A stretch of 64,000 nt of DNA from Siphlonurus alternatus (GCA_949825025.1 OX463788.1:20649799-20713798), one strand, 5' to 3'; counted from the stretch's first letter, positions 47,405-59,258 are shown. The notes: generated by a model not told the origin, from the sequence alone. Numbers and translations are program-made.

Positions 47405-48990
47405 AAATGGTGTTTTTGCCCCCCTGGCTCGAGTTTTGGTCCGAGAGTAAAAATTCATGAAAATTCGAACTCAGCGTGGTCGATATAGTGGGAAATAACA
47501 CTCATCTAAAATTTTTATTTTTTTGTCGATTTTGCTGTATTATTGCATAGTATACATAATGAAATTTGCTAAAAAATTCGAATTTCCCACGAAAAACGGT
47601 CAATTTTTATCCGATTTTCGCAAATGGACATTTTTATGTTAGAAGACATTAAAACGAAGGTTCATGGCGATTTTCATCACCCTGTGATGTTTCATGCCTT
47701 GTCCAGGGCCGGCGCCGCATCTCATCTAAATGCTATAAAAGTACAGTGGTTTCCATAGAAAGAAACGTGATGGAGGCGTGTTTATGGGCTTAAAAAATGT
47801 CAAATAGATACTATTACATGCCCACATCATAACATTATCATACTTTAAATTTGTGTAGCCGTGGCGGCAATAGTTTCATATTTTCATGCAGAAAACATAG
47901 TATATTATATGTATATTGAAGAAAAACAGGTGTTTTGGCGCCCCTGGCTCGAGTTTTTGTCCGAAACTAAAAATTCATGAAAATTCGAACTCAGCGTCGT
48001 CAATATAGTGGGAAATGATGCTCATCTCAAATTTTTTTTTTTTTTTTTCCATTTTGCTATATTTTTGCATAGTATACATCATGAAATTTGATGAAAAATT
48101 CAAAATTCCCGCGAAAAACGGTCAATTTTTATCCGATTTTCGCAAATGGACATTTTTATGTTAGAGGACATTAAAACGAAGGTTCATGGTGATTTTCATC
48201 ACCCTGTGATGTTTCATGCCTTCTCGAAAGCCGGCGCCGCATGTCATCCAAAAGCTATAAAAGTACAGTGGTTTCCATAGAAAGAAACGTGATGGAGGCG
48301 TGTTTATGGGCTTAAAAGTTGTCAAATAGAGGCTATTACATGCCCACACCATAACATTATCATACTTTAAATTTGTAAAGCCGTGGCAGCGATAGTTTCA
48401 TATTTATATGCATTTCACATAGTATATTATATGTATAATGAAGAAAAACACGTGTTTTGGCCCCCCTGGCTCCAATTTTTGTCGGAGACTAAAAATTCTT
48501 GAAAATTCGGACTCAGCGCGGTCGATATAGTGGGAAATGAGGCTCATCTCAAAATTTTATTTTTTTGACCATTTTGCTATATTTTTGCATAGTATACATC
48601 ATGAAATTTTGAAAAAAATTCAAAATTCCCGCGAAAAACGGTCAATTTTTATCCGATTTTCGCAAATATACATTTTTATGTTAGAGGACATTAAAACGAA
48701 GGTTCATGGTGATTTTCATCATACTGTGATGTTTTGTGCCCCCTCCAGGGCTGGCGCCGCATCTCATCTAAATGCTTTAAAAGTACAGTGGTTTCCATAG
48801 AAAGAAACGTGATGGAGGCGTGCTTATGGGCTTAAAAGTTGTCAAATAGAGGCTATTACATGCCCACATCATAACATTATCATACTTTGAATTTGTAAAG
48901 CCTTGGCGGCAATAGTTTCATATTTATATGCATTTCACATAGGAAATTGCATGCATAATATATAAAAATTAAATCTTAGCATATAGAAAT
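47405..48990. repeat. Satellite array B in copy 2
   Basis: Three units starting at about 47410, 47930 and 48455; one fewer than in copy 1. Confidence 0.88.
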
Positions 48991-49131
48991 TGCTTCATTC
49001 TGGCAAATGTTTTAAAATTCTTGGCTAGATGAAGGTTAGCCAGCACTCATAGGTCATATGTCATATTCAATGGAGCTCGGCTGCTACCGCAGCCTCGCTG
49101 AAAATTGAAGACGGATGGAGGGTGGTTTTAG

Positions 49132-49500
49132 CATGCTAAAGTGAACTCAAATGGCGCTCGGATCAAATATCCTCGCTTAAAAGTGTCGAAAGATGATTGA
49201 TGGAAGCTTAAAACATAGCTGGACAGGTGCAGGCACAACCCATGCATGTTATACCAAAGTTTGGCAACGCTAGTCCCATAAGATTTCATGTTATGGCAGC
49301 GGGCGCATCGAGAAATCAATAAATATAATGCTATTTAGCGCTCGGATCAAAGATCGTCCCTTAATTTGTTTTTACATCAATCAATGGAAGGCTGAAACAT
49401 AGCAGGACAGGTGCAGGCACATCCCATGCATGTTATGTCAAAGTTTGGCAACGCTAGTTCCATAAGATTTCATGTTATGGCAGCGGGCGCATCGAGAAAT
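49132..49500. repeat. Satellite array C in copy 2
   Basis: Two units of about 175 bp; two fewer than in copy 1. Confidence 0.85.
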
Positions 49501-51219
49501 ATGTAAATGTAATGCTATTACAATGATATAATACATAAACCAAATAATAGCCATAAAAATAAATTGTCTTTACCTTCCCCCTCCATTATCTCGGCTCCTA
49601 TGGGATTTATGGCAAATCTTATGACACCAATGGAAAGAGCACAAAATTTGGGTCCAGAAAAAATGGTTCCCAAAATTCGGCGTCCCGGATTTTTTTCCGG
49701 GACGCCGAGGAAAAGTGCATTTCCAAAAACGTGCCATAAGTCACGAACCATAAGTCGGATCTTATTTTTGAGCCCGCCGCTGAAAAGCTCGTCAAAAAGT
49801 AGGTTTGGGACAGGCGAAGCCTGGAGCGGGGAGCCGTCTCCGTTTTGCCCAGAATTCAAAAGAAAAAAAGTTACGGAAAAAAGAAAAACCCGGAAATTTG
49901 CTCTACCTGGAAAATGACGAAAATCACAAAATTTCTCAACTTTGCGATTTTCTGTGATTTTTTGTATGGGTCTCGTGTTTCTTAAATTTCATTTTTCTAG
50001 AGCCAAATTTTACTGGCTTTCCAACGGTGCCCACGAAAAAACGCTGAAATTCCAACTTTTTGAGTTATTAATTTTTTTTCGAAAAAAGTCAGGTTTTGAA
50101 AAATTTCAAGATTTTTTCCTAATTTTGATTTTCGTCGCAGCTCAATTCTGAGGCCATATTCGGATTCCTCGTGAAAAACTGCTTTAGAAAAAAATTTAAA
50201 AACCCGAGATTCGAAAATTTCATTTTCGGGTGAAATTTCCCGGGTTAATCCTTATGGCGAAATGAGGCGAAAATAAAATTCGAATTTCGGGCGCCATAAC
50301 TTCGCAAAAAATGATTCGATCGTTTTGAAAATTTAATAGAAGGTGTAAAAAACCATGACGCACAACTTATTCTCGGTCTCGGTGTATCAAAAGTTACTGG
50401 TTTGCCCGATTTTTGAGTACGTGTCCCGGAAAACCGGGATTTTGAAAATCGAAACTCAAAATTCGAAATTTTCAAGATAGCAGTTTTGTAGTCCGGAACA
50501 AACCCAGCTAGCGTTTTTCTTTCAGAATCGAGCTATCTCTGTAAGTTTTTGAGCTGTGGGGTCCGAAAGTGACCCCTTTTAACCCGCATTTCCCTATGCT
50601 GAAAATTCAAAATTTTGCGCCCCCCAAAATAATGACTTGTTTCGAATTTTTTTGAATGGACCCGGGTTACATGATTTTTAGGCCCATTTCGTCTCATTGG
50701 ACCGGTGCGCTAGCGCGCACCGTTCCAATAGATAAATGGGTCCCGGAAAGACCCTTTTCCGGGACGCGGGGCCGAAACGGCATCATTTTTTGCGGAATTT
50801 TTCAGTATGCCCATTTTATGTGAAATTTCGTCTATTTTTCATTTCTGACGTCAAAATCAAACATTTCGAAACTTTCGAGGTTTTTGAGGGTTTTTTTCTC
50901 CGAAAAATCGCGAAAAACCCGAAATTTTTTGACATTTTTCGAATTTTTTTTGGAGATTCGGAAATCCCGATTTTTTTATGGGGGGACCCATATCTCACCT
51001 TTTCTCCACCACCTCTTTGACACATCGCGAGTTTGCACTTTTGGGTAATTTTCCTGGCCCGAAAAAAAATTCCGGGACGCTCAAAATCGGCTCAGAGGTA
51101 CCCCCCGAGGTGGTCTACCGATCGCCAGATTCGGAATTTCGATTTGGGCCCCGGCAAAGGGGGTGCCGTCGCGCGAAATCGACGACAGACGTTTCAGCGT
51201 AGTAAAATTAACTCATTAA

Positions 51220-51288
51220 TAGAGGGGGGAATTCTGTGAATGGAATAGAGGGGGGTATTCTGTGAATGGAATATTCTGTGAATGGAAT
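51220..51288. repeat. Short tandem repeat abutting copy 2
   Basis: TTCTGTGAATGGAAT occurs three times, twice preceded by AGAGGGGGG. It starts directly after the TAA that ends the composite repeat. Confidence 0.85.
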
Positions 51289-51523
51289 ATTTTGAAAGAT
51301 AATGTGAAATATCATTCTGTATTAAAATTACATTTCTCTGCGTATTTTAAATTGTATTAAATTTGAGAACCTTTCAACTTTTCCTTTGCTTATTAGTTTT
51401 CTTCTTCTTATAATTTATAACTAATAATTTGTCATGTCAATTGGAAACACATGCATAAAATCAAAAGCAAACATTAATACTCTGACATGCTTGCGCACTT
51501 AGTTGTTCTAAGTACATGAGAAT

Positions 51524-51786
51524 GTGGTTGAGCGTGGCGCAGTGCATTTACTACGTAGTTCTTATTATTATAGATCACTGAAGTCAAGCACGTGGTTTAT
51601 GTACAAATTCTTGGTTGGGAGACTGTTTCAAATAAAAATTACAATGCTCCCTACCGGGGGTAAATCCGTCTCGCTTTCCATTCACTTGTCAGTGCAGTCA
51701 GTGCAGTGATGCACTTGTGAGTGGTTCCCCAGGCTTTGGACATCACTTTTATATATGCATAAATTGATAAAAAAAATAAATAAAGA
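51524..51786 (+). mobile_element. 5S rRNA-like SINE (SINE3 type)
   Basis: 51572-51630 resembles the internal promoter region of 5S rRNA: GATCACTGAAGTCAAGCA matches the A-box zone and CTTGGTTGGGAGACTG the C-box zone, with the right spacing. A non-5S body and an AT-rich ATAAATAAA tail (to about 51786) follow, as in 5S-derived SINEs. It could also be a lone 5S pseudogene. Confidence 0.5.
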
Positions 51787-52674
51787 GGTGTCCGTCCTGA
51801 CTGAAGTTTTCTACAGTTCTCTCAGTCTCACCCCAGTGAATGCTGGGACGCGTAACAGGCCATGGCTACTATCCTCTCCCTCAATTATAGATATTACCAG
51901 TATAATATAATTATACCCATTACATCCCGCCTCAAGGTTCAAGCTCATGCTAGGGGAAAAAAATTAATGTTGTGGCTATAATGCATTAAATGCTTCTTTG
52001 TTTAGTAATAAAGTGATAGCAATTGATAAATAAAAAAAAAATAGTTTTCCGTTTAATTTTTATACCTACAAATGTTAATTCGTAACATAACACTCAAACC
52101 ATGAATTACAGAGCCTATATATACGCTTTGTACATATTGAATCAGTAGGAAAAAGCGATTGGTGCATCTTGTATGTGTACTTATTCCCACGTACTAAGAT
52201 TGTCTAATACATGTATTAATACTAATATACTAATATATACTAATACATGTAATACGTATACTAATACTTTACATTAGAAATAGGATTTCTTTAATTTGCA
52301 GCAATTCAGAACAAAACTACTCTTAAATATTCATTTATTAGAAAAAGGTCGCTCCACCTGAAAATCTGTTAAACTTTTAACTAATTATAATTATAATTAT
52401 AATTAATAAACTTACAACACAATAAATTGCATAATTTGTTTTGTGCAACTCTTTAAAAAAACTATTTCATTTACGTAATGCATACTAATGCAATATAATA
52501 TTAATTAACGTTATTGAAAGAAAAACGTTGATATCATATTACTAAATTAATGAAAGACTAAAAAATACAACATAAAACATGCAAAATGAATTTATAATAA
52601 AATAATGTTTTTTTTTTCTTAGAACTGCATTTCACAATAGCGTGTTCTGCATGTCCTTCGTATTTGCTTTCCAG
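51787..52674. other. AT-rich intron sequence, nothing recognised
   Basis: No exon, inverted repeat or retroelement motif seen. Confidence 0.4.
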
Positions 52675-52826
52675 CCAGCTCGAGTATTGACCCTCAGAAC
52701 AAGCTGCTGACCATGGGGCGTGCTAATCTGACCCGGGGATCGCCCTCACCCGCTGGCCCCCCTCCCACCTTCCCCTCACCTTCATCCGCAAAGCACAGGA
52801 AATCAGAGCAATTACACGCCATACAG
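52675..52826 (+). CDS. Possible exon (Pro/Ser-rich), uncertain
   Basis: A TTGCTTTCCAG acceptor starts a GC-rich open stretch (SSSIDPQNKLLTMGRANLTR, then Pro/Ser-rich) that could end at CAG|GTCTGC. The donor is weak, and the phase does not fit between the signal-peptide exon and the next exon of the secreted gene. It would have to be an alternative or unrelated exon. Confidence 0.2.
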
Positions 52827-53015
52827 GTCTGCTCGGGCTCACCCACCCCCGCCTATACCTATGTACTGTACCTAACAATATATTTATGCATCGTAGTTCA
52901 TAATACATGCGATGGATTCATGTTCTGTGTAATGTGTAAAAAGCTATATAAATCTCTGAGTATAGTGTTTTTTACCTGTATATATACACAAAAACACATA
53001 GAGGTGCATGTATAA

Positions 53016-55172
53016 GCACCTTCAAGGTCAACAGATATTGAAACTTCACTGATATAATATGTATTTCAATAACACTTACTATATACAAATAGCACATGCA
53101 TAATGCACCTCAGCTGGTAATTGCATTTATTCTGACTTTACTTTACAATTTTCGTTACAAGAAAATTTCAAATACAACAAAACTACATACAAATTGAAAA
53201 TTTATGCAAGCAGAAAAAAATATATGCAATTGAAAACTTATTCCATTTAATTCCATCTTTATAGAACTTCATATTTTGGAGTTTTTGCGATTCAAAATTT
53301 AAATTATTAAATTATAATTTTGGGTAAAAAAAATAACGAAAGGAGAATGTTTATATTTCATTTATCAATTTAGCGATTTATGGACACTTTTGGCCATGCT
53401 TATCTTATAGCTGAAATTTTTTTTCCAGATCAGGAAAATTCCAAGAAAAATTCTCTTTCATTATTAAATTGCATGAAAGTTTAAAAGTGCGTTCATGGAT
53501 CATTCTTGAACTATTCGTTTGCATAGTTGAAACTTAATTACAGGCATAATAGAGTTGGATTTTGCTGTTATATATAAGAAGATTATTTCTGGTAGAAAAG
53601 TCAACTCTTCAACTATAAATGTCAGTTGCCGGCGAATTCTTCTAACTTTACAAGGAGCTAGTACTGTAATAGTGATCTTCATTCAAGATGAAAGAGTTTT
53701 CGTACTCTACCGTAGGTTTTATGACGTTACTTAAACAGACTGTATTAACTTACTAAATTGCAGTACTTCTAGTTAAAATCTAGTAACTGTTGCTTCTGTT
53801 ATAAAAATCTGAATTAATTCATTATATGTGATTTTGACGCAAAGCCATTTTTTTTAAAAAAAAGAAAACTCTTCTTATTATAAACTGAACTAAATTATTC
53901 TTAATAATAATATTGTCAGTTAATCTAAACATATTTATTTTAATGATGATGGGAAAAATACCACGAAACGAATCAAAAATAAAAAGAGAATGATATATAA
54001 ATGTAATGAAATTTGAATGTTGATTGGATATTGACAGATATTGTTCTCATATCATATGCACCATATAAAAATTATACCATATTTATGTTACGTATCATTT
54101 CAGATCAACATGCGAGCATTTTTTTTAAGATATTAATAAATATTTTAGTAATGAATGCATCAATCAATGAATTCTTGATGCTATTTTGGTTCTTTTGTGA
54201 AACCAAATATTATAAATTACAATAAGAGATGAAAATTAATATACATGGTTTATTATAGGTAACTAACTTTTCGCCGTTCTTGCAGGTATATTAAATGTTA
54301 AGGTTCATATATGATATTTAAATAAAACCTCGATAATCCCTTTAAACTCTTTAAAGAAACAAGAGCAATAAGAGGAAAAGAATGAGTTCTATAAACAAAT
54401 TAAAGAGTATTATTAAGCTCTTGAAATAACAAAGCATGTATATAGTATATCATGTACTCTACATATATGTATAATAAAAAAAACTGTTCAAATTCAAATC
54501 ACGGTGATTGACCTTCAGTATGCAAATTTAATCAGGATGACAATCTGTGCGCAGTCCACAGTAAAATAATTAGCTACATGAAATGTGATGGTGAGTGTCG
54601 GTCGGCTGGCTGGCTAACATGATGTCTGCATGCACACAGTCATGCAGTGTCCATTACGTGACATTACCTTGGCCGACCGACTTGATGGCGTGTCCGCCCT
54701 GGCCTTACTGTCGCGTTACAAACAGCAAGCTATAGCTACCCTTAAGTGGCTTGTGGTGGACGATAGTTATAAATTTCTGGTTTAATGCACGCACCACCAA
54801 CCACACGCAAGGCTATTGTACTTGGAAAGTATAATTTGAAATATAAAATGAATCGTGCGTCATCATATTTAGATATTTTATCGTCTCGATTTGTGTTTTA
54901 ACATCATTTTTATAGGTGACAAATGGGTATAAAAGATATTAATAAATCTAAAATGTATATATTCTGTATTTCAGTCATGTATGTATAATTCCTGTAGATA
55001 TATTTTGAAAGTTTAGATTGCATTATATATATTATATATATTTATACAAAGGGAGTTAATTTAGGAGTTGTGCCGATATTAAAATATAACTGCATTTAGG
55101 CTATTTCTGCAGACATTTATATCCATATATTTCCATTTGATCGTTATCCGTCTTTGATCAAAAACCATTTTT
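53016..55172. other. AT-rich intron sequence, nothing recognised
   Basis: A GC-richer patch at 54590-54780 contains GGTCGGCTGGCTGG and GGCCGACCGAC, which can pair imperfectly. Otherwise no feature. Confidence 0.4.
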
Positions 55173-55533
55173 TTTTTTTTTTTAGCTTCTCAACTGAACC
55201 CTATTATAGGGTACTGGCCACAATTAAGTGACTGAATTTAACCTCCCGGCTCTTCGTAGACCCTACTTTTGTGGGTCCCTTCCAAACCGGGGCGGCCATG
55301 GCCTAAGCAATCCATCCCAGCATTCGCCTGGTTGTAACTGAGGAAACCATGGAAACCTCAGTCAGGATGATCGGCAATTGATGGAGGATGCCATCAATCA
55401 CCTCCCGGATGCACGAGTGGGTGTTCTTTAGCAACCGCCACTTGTGAAAAGTTTGGCGGTGCATGGCTGGGATCGAACTCACGACCATCCGATTACGAAT
55501 CAGAGGCGTATACCACTGCGTCAAGTGCCCGGT
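55173..55533 (-). mobile_element. tRNA-derived SINE with target duplications
   Basis: Read on the minus strand it starts with a tRNA-like head: an A-box zone TGACGCAGTGGTATACG and B box GAGTTCGATCCC. A 200-bp body follows (with GCTGGGATGGATTGC) and then a poly-A tail (T run at 55168-55183 on the plus strand). AAAAACCATTTTT flanks both ends (55160-55172, 55534-55546), a clear L1-type target duplication. It has no protein. Confidence 0.88.
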
Positions 55534-55789
55534 AAAAACCATTTTTGATCATATATATAATATAAGATTATATATACATATTATTTTTCAATGAAAAATG
55601 TATCATCAGCGAAGTAAGAACCTTGGTGTCGGCTGATACTATGCAAGGATATGTGATATCGATAAGTCTCTTCTTATAAGTGTTCAAGAAAGTCATATAA
55701 TATAAATAGATTTATTCCCACGCAAGAATATCAGCTCTGTTTAGTTTCTATAAATATTTTAAGAGCGCGACTCCTGTTCGCAGTTGGAC

Positions 55790-55935
55790 AGTGGGTGACT
55801 GACATGCCAAAGCGTTCATAATAACAACATGGCGGCTAGCTTGCAGAGATAGACGGTATAGAGGAGCCGGTAGGCCGGGAATCAATGCTTTTATCTGATG
55901 ACGTCACGCGACCGAGGTGAATAATGTACCGGGGA
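55790..55935. promoter_or_regulatory. CRE-containing, promoter-like patch
   Basis: GC-richer block with an AACATGGCGGC (YY1-like) word at about 55829 and TGACGTCA at 55899-55906. No exon with a supported start lies next to it. Confidence 0.25.
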
Positions 55936-56966
55936 GATTATCTCCATCAGGCACTGACCTCAATTACTAGCAGTAGCCCTTCTTGGGAGACTTAAATCGT
56001 TAACCCTTTTTTTCCCTTGCACTGCCTTGCCTTACTTTCAGGGTTATATTATGCTTACCGCAAAATTATGTCGTGTCAAAGTATCAACACCAATAAAAAG
56101 TATATAGGTATATACCCACCACCACTTTCTTTAATCCCTCGGCCACCACCAGTGATCAGGAATGAAATAATTTTCTGTGCCCCCTTTACCCTTTACGATC
56201 CCAGCTCCTCACCTACTATCTCGCACTATAAATCACCCAATACTGCGTACCTATTCTCACCTCTCCCTACAGTTGTCCATAGTTCTATTGCTCTCCTGCA
56301 CCCTATTCCACCTCTTCCACAACAGGCCTCTCGCAATAAATGAAGAAATTGTATCCCAAGTAACATCCCTATCCTCCATTCTTTAGAATGTTAATTGCAG
56401 GACTAAATTACCTAATAAACGAATCAAGAAAAAGAAAAAAAAGTGGAGAGGAGTTTGGAAATAATATAGACTTACTAATGTTTGTTGAAACATTCACAAA
56501 AAAGAAAAATGTGATATTGACCATTTCTATTCTGTCCATAGTCTAGTTTTTCATGATGGAAATGTGGGAAGGCCATTTGGTGGAATATCTGTGTACAATG
56601 CGCCTAAACACGAACCAATTATATCTAGTATTAAGACAATTTTTTATGTTTTAGTGAAATATTCACTCAGTAAACAAGATTTTCTTCATCTTGAAGAGAA
56701 TATAAATTATTACGTTAGCTCAGTGTCTTGTGAGTCGATAACTTTGCCCGATGTAAAAAAACATGATTAATAAACTGAAAAATAAAAAAGCTACTGGTCC
56801 AGATAATTTTATTAACATAACAAATGAACATATTAAAAATACGCTAGAAAAATTAGCTGCACTTTATTAGTCACACTATTCAACCTATGCTTATAGAACA
56901 AGGATAAATCCAAAATCCAAGAGGATTGGCGGATTTCTCTCCTAAAAGTACTATATAAAGGAAAAA

Positions 56967-57617
56967 ATGTTTAAACTTCCAACGACAGATCAATATTCCA
57001 ATTTTATAGCTGTCAGGAATCAAAAAGCTCAGGATATTAATCCTGAGTTTTACAGCACTGATGCTATGACATGTAAACATTGGTGTCTGCCCCAATTGGA
57101 TAGATCCAATGTTAGAAATGTTTTAACTCGCCAGGCTGTTCACGGCTTCCACCATCTAATTTGTAAATCTTCTGGTTATCATAAAGCTGAACAATCTTGT
57201 GTATGTAAATTATGTAATGAATATTGTAGCCAATATCATTTAAATATCTGTAAATCTAGAATTAAGCCTATTAGCGATTATGCCAGGGGAGATTTCATAT
57301 AGTCTATAGATTTTGAATAGCAATGAAGCAATAAGTTTTTTATTCTATCTATTTTCTATGTCATATTTTGTTTTATATATGTGATTATATATATGATATA
57401 TTATTATTATGATGTAACAGGCTGTTAGTATCATCTGTTATTTTATTTTATATTGTTTTATTATTATTTTCTATTGTTCTATTATTCTGTAACTATTATA
57501 TATGTTTTGTATGTATGTTTTATGTGTTCTATTGTAATGTTTTTCTATAATGTATGTTTCTAGTGCTGTTAATATGTACACTTTCTGTGTTTAATAAAAG
57601 ACTAATAATATAAAGGA
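56967..57617 (+). mobile_element. 5'-truncated copy of the same LINE, nested
   Basis: Matches 58606-59258 with only two differences that I can see in about 650 bp. It is flanked by ATAAAGGAAAA on both sides (56954-56964 and 57619-57629), a target duplication. It carries the last 111 codons of the RT frame, including the Cys/His cluster, and the 3' UTR. Such high identity points to recent movement. Confidence 0.85.
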
Positions 57618-57811
57618 AAAGGTGATATCTTGAGCCCTGAAGCTACATGAATTAAAAAATAATATAATTCCAAATCTTGAGAACTACGTGTCTTAATCAC
57701 TTTAATTACTAAATGATAAGCCTACATCATAAATTGAGGAATATTAGGACAATTAGGTTCATAATGAAAGTAAGTGTGAGGTGATAAAAACCATATATAT
57801 ATTATATAAAT

Positions 57812-58942
57812 TTGCTCATTGAAAAGCTGAAGTCACTTAAAGTAATTCCTTCTGAAATTTTGAATATCTTAGCTGTTATTCTAAATATCAATTATGTATG
57901 TGTTCAAGATCGCTTATCATGTTCTAGTAATATTATTCAATCTAACGGAGTTTTGCAAGGAGACCCGAGCAGCTCTCTTCTTTTCAATCTTTTTACTGCA
58001 GATATAGCCGAGATTACAAAAGATATAAACTGTGAAAATGAAAATGATCAAGTCGTACTAAATTTATATGCAGATGATCTTGCTATTATTTCAAAGAGCA
58101 AAGTCAAGCTACAAAAAGCGCTAAATAATCTATCCATCTGGGCCAAAACAAATGGTCTAGAAATTAACACAGAGAAAACCAAGGTTGTTAAGTTTAGAAG
58201 AGGCGGACCGTTATGCAAAAACGATGAAATTTATTGTGACGGTCAAAAGATTGAATTTCTAAATTCATTTAAATATCTTGGCATAATACTTCAAATGACA
58301 GGGCATTCTTTTTCTAAACATATAACAGAAAGATGTAAGAACGCTATCACTGTTATGTACACTATCTCAGGGCTGTCTGGTCTATCCGTCAAAACAGGGC
58401 TCAAACTATTCAATTTAAAAGTCGCCCCTGTGGCTACTTATGGTATTGAAATTGTATGGCCTCATTTATCTGTATCCGATTTTGATAAATTAGAATCAGT
58501 AAAAGCCATGTTTGTTAAAAGATTACTGTGTCTGTCAAAATTTACCGAAACTAGACTGGCCTATAAACTGATAGATTCCAATTATTTTATTACAGAAATC
58601 AAAGAAATGTTTAAACTTCCAACGACAGATCAATATTCCAATTTTATAGCTGTCAGGAATCAAAAAGCTCAGGATATTAATCCTGAGTTTTACAGCACTG
58701 ATGCTATGACATGTAAACATTGGTGTCTGCCCCAATTGGATAGATCCAATGTTAGAAATGTCTTAACTCGCCAGGCTGTTCACGGCTTCCACCATCTAAT
58801 TTGTAAATCTTCTGGTTATCATAAAGCTGAACAATCTTGTGTATGTAAATTATGTAATGAATATTGTAGCCAATATCATTTAAATATCTGTAAATCTAGA
58901 ATTAAGCCTATTAGCGATTATGCCAGGGGAGATTTCATATAG
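57812..58942 (+). CDS. LINE reverse transcriptase, palm to C terminus
   Basis: A 376-codon open frame. It has GVLQGDPSSSLLFNLF (about residues 47-62), the catalytic box YADDLAIIS (about 86-94), LEINTEKTKVVKFRRGG (about 116-132), FKYLGIIL (about 153-160), and near the end a Cys/His cluster (C-x-C-x2-C-x3-C-x4-H-x3-C) like the zinc knuckle of several LINE clades. It would act in target-primed reverse transcription. The ATG used here is just the first in frame, since the protein should begin much further upstream. Confidence 0.85.
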   Translation: MLIEKLKSLKVIPSEILNILAVILNINYVCVQDRLSCSSNIIQSNGVLQGDPSSSLLFNLFTADIAEITKDINCENENDQVVLNLYADDLAIISKSKVKLQKALNNLSIWAKTNGLEINTEKTKVVKFRRGGPLCKNDEIYCDGQKIEFLNSFKYLGIILQMTGHSFSKHITERCKNAITVMYTISGLSGLSVKTGLKLFNLKVAPVATYGIEIVWPHLSVSDFDKLESVKAMFVKRLLCLSKFTETRLAYKLIDSNYFITEIKEMFKLPTTDQYSNFIAVRNQKAQDINPEFYSTDAMTCKHWCLPQLDRSNVRNVLTRQAVHGFHHLICKSSGYHKAEQSCVCKLCNEYCSQYHLNICKSRIKPISDYARGDFI

Positions 58943-59258
58943 TCTATAGATTTTGAATAGCAATGAAGCAATAAGTTTTTTATTCTATCTATTTTCTATG
59001 TCATATTTTGTTTTATATATGTGATTATATATATGATATATTATTATTATGATGTAACAGGCTGTTAGTATCATCTGTTATTTTATTTTATATTGTTTTA
59101 TTATCATTTTCTATTGTTCTATTATTCTGTAACTATTATATATGTTTTGTATGTATGTTTTATGTGTTCTATTGTAATGTTTTTCTATAATGTATGTTTC
59201 TAGTGCTGTTAATATGTACACTTTCTGTGTTTAATAAAAGACTAATAATATATATATG

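Larger units (their letters stand above)
44444..51216. repeat. Composite repeat, copy 2
   Basis: A direct tandem repeat of copy 1 with the same order: leader, array A, link, arrays B and C, segment D. It is shorter (about 6.8 kb) because array B has three units and array C two; array A again has five plus a partial. TAA lies at the junction (44441-44443) and after the end (51217-51219). Most of the remaining sequence differs by scattered substitutions, with one replaced patch near 51113-51146. Confidence 0.92.
56340..59258 (+). mobile_element. Non-LTR retrotransposon, degraded 5' half, intact RT C-terminal half
   Basis: In order: endonuclease relics (NVNCRTKLPNKR near 56395, GRPFGGISVY near 56565); the RT start INKLKNKKATGPDN (near 56770); and LYKGK, where a copy of the element's own 3' end is inserted (56967-57617). 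GDILSPEA then continues the LYKGKGD motif, followed by the open RT frame 57812-58942 and a 3' UTR ending TAATAAAAGACTAATAATA without poly-A. The 5' half carries stops. The clade is not certain. Confidence 0.8.

Noticed and set aside
40003..48352. Repeated 62-63 codon minus-strand frames (MWACNSLYLTTFKP)
   Set aside because: Present in array B units only as part of near-identical repeats; no start context, splice signals or family match.
36807..51216. Regular repeats that might suggest a CRISPR array
   Set aside because: Units are 175-520 bp, diverged along their whole length and without short repeat/spacer alternation; the context is eukaryotic.
55303..55542. 79-codon minus-strand frame
   Set aside because: It is the translation of a tRNA-derived SINE.
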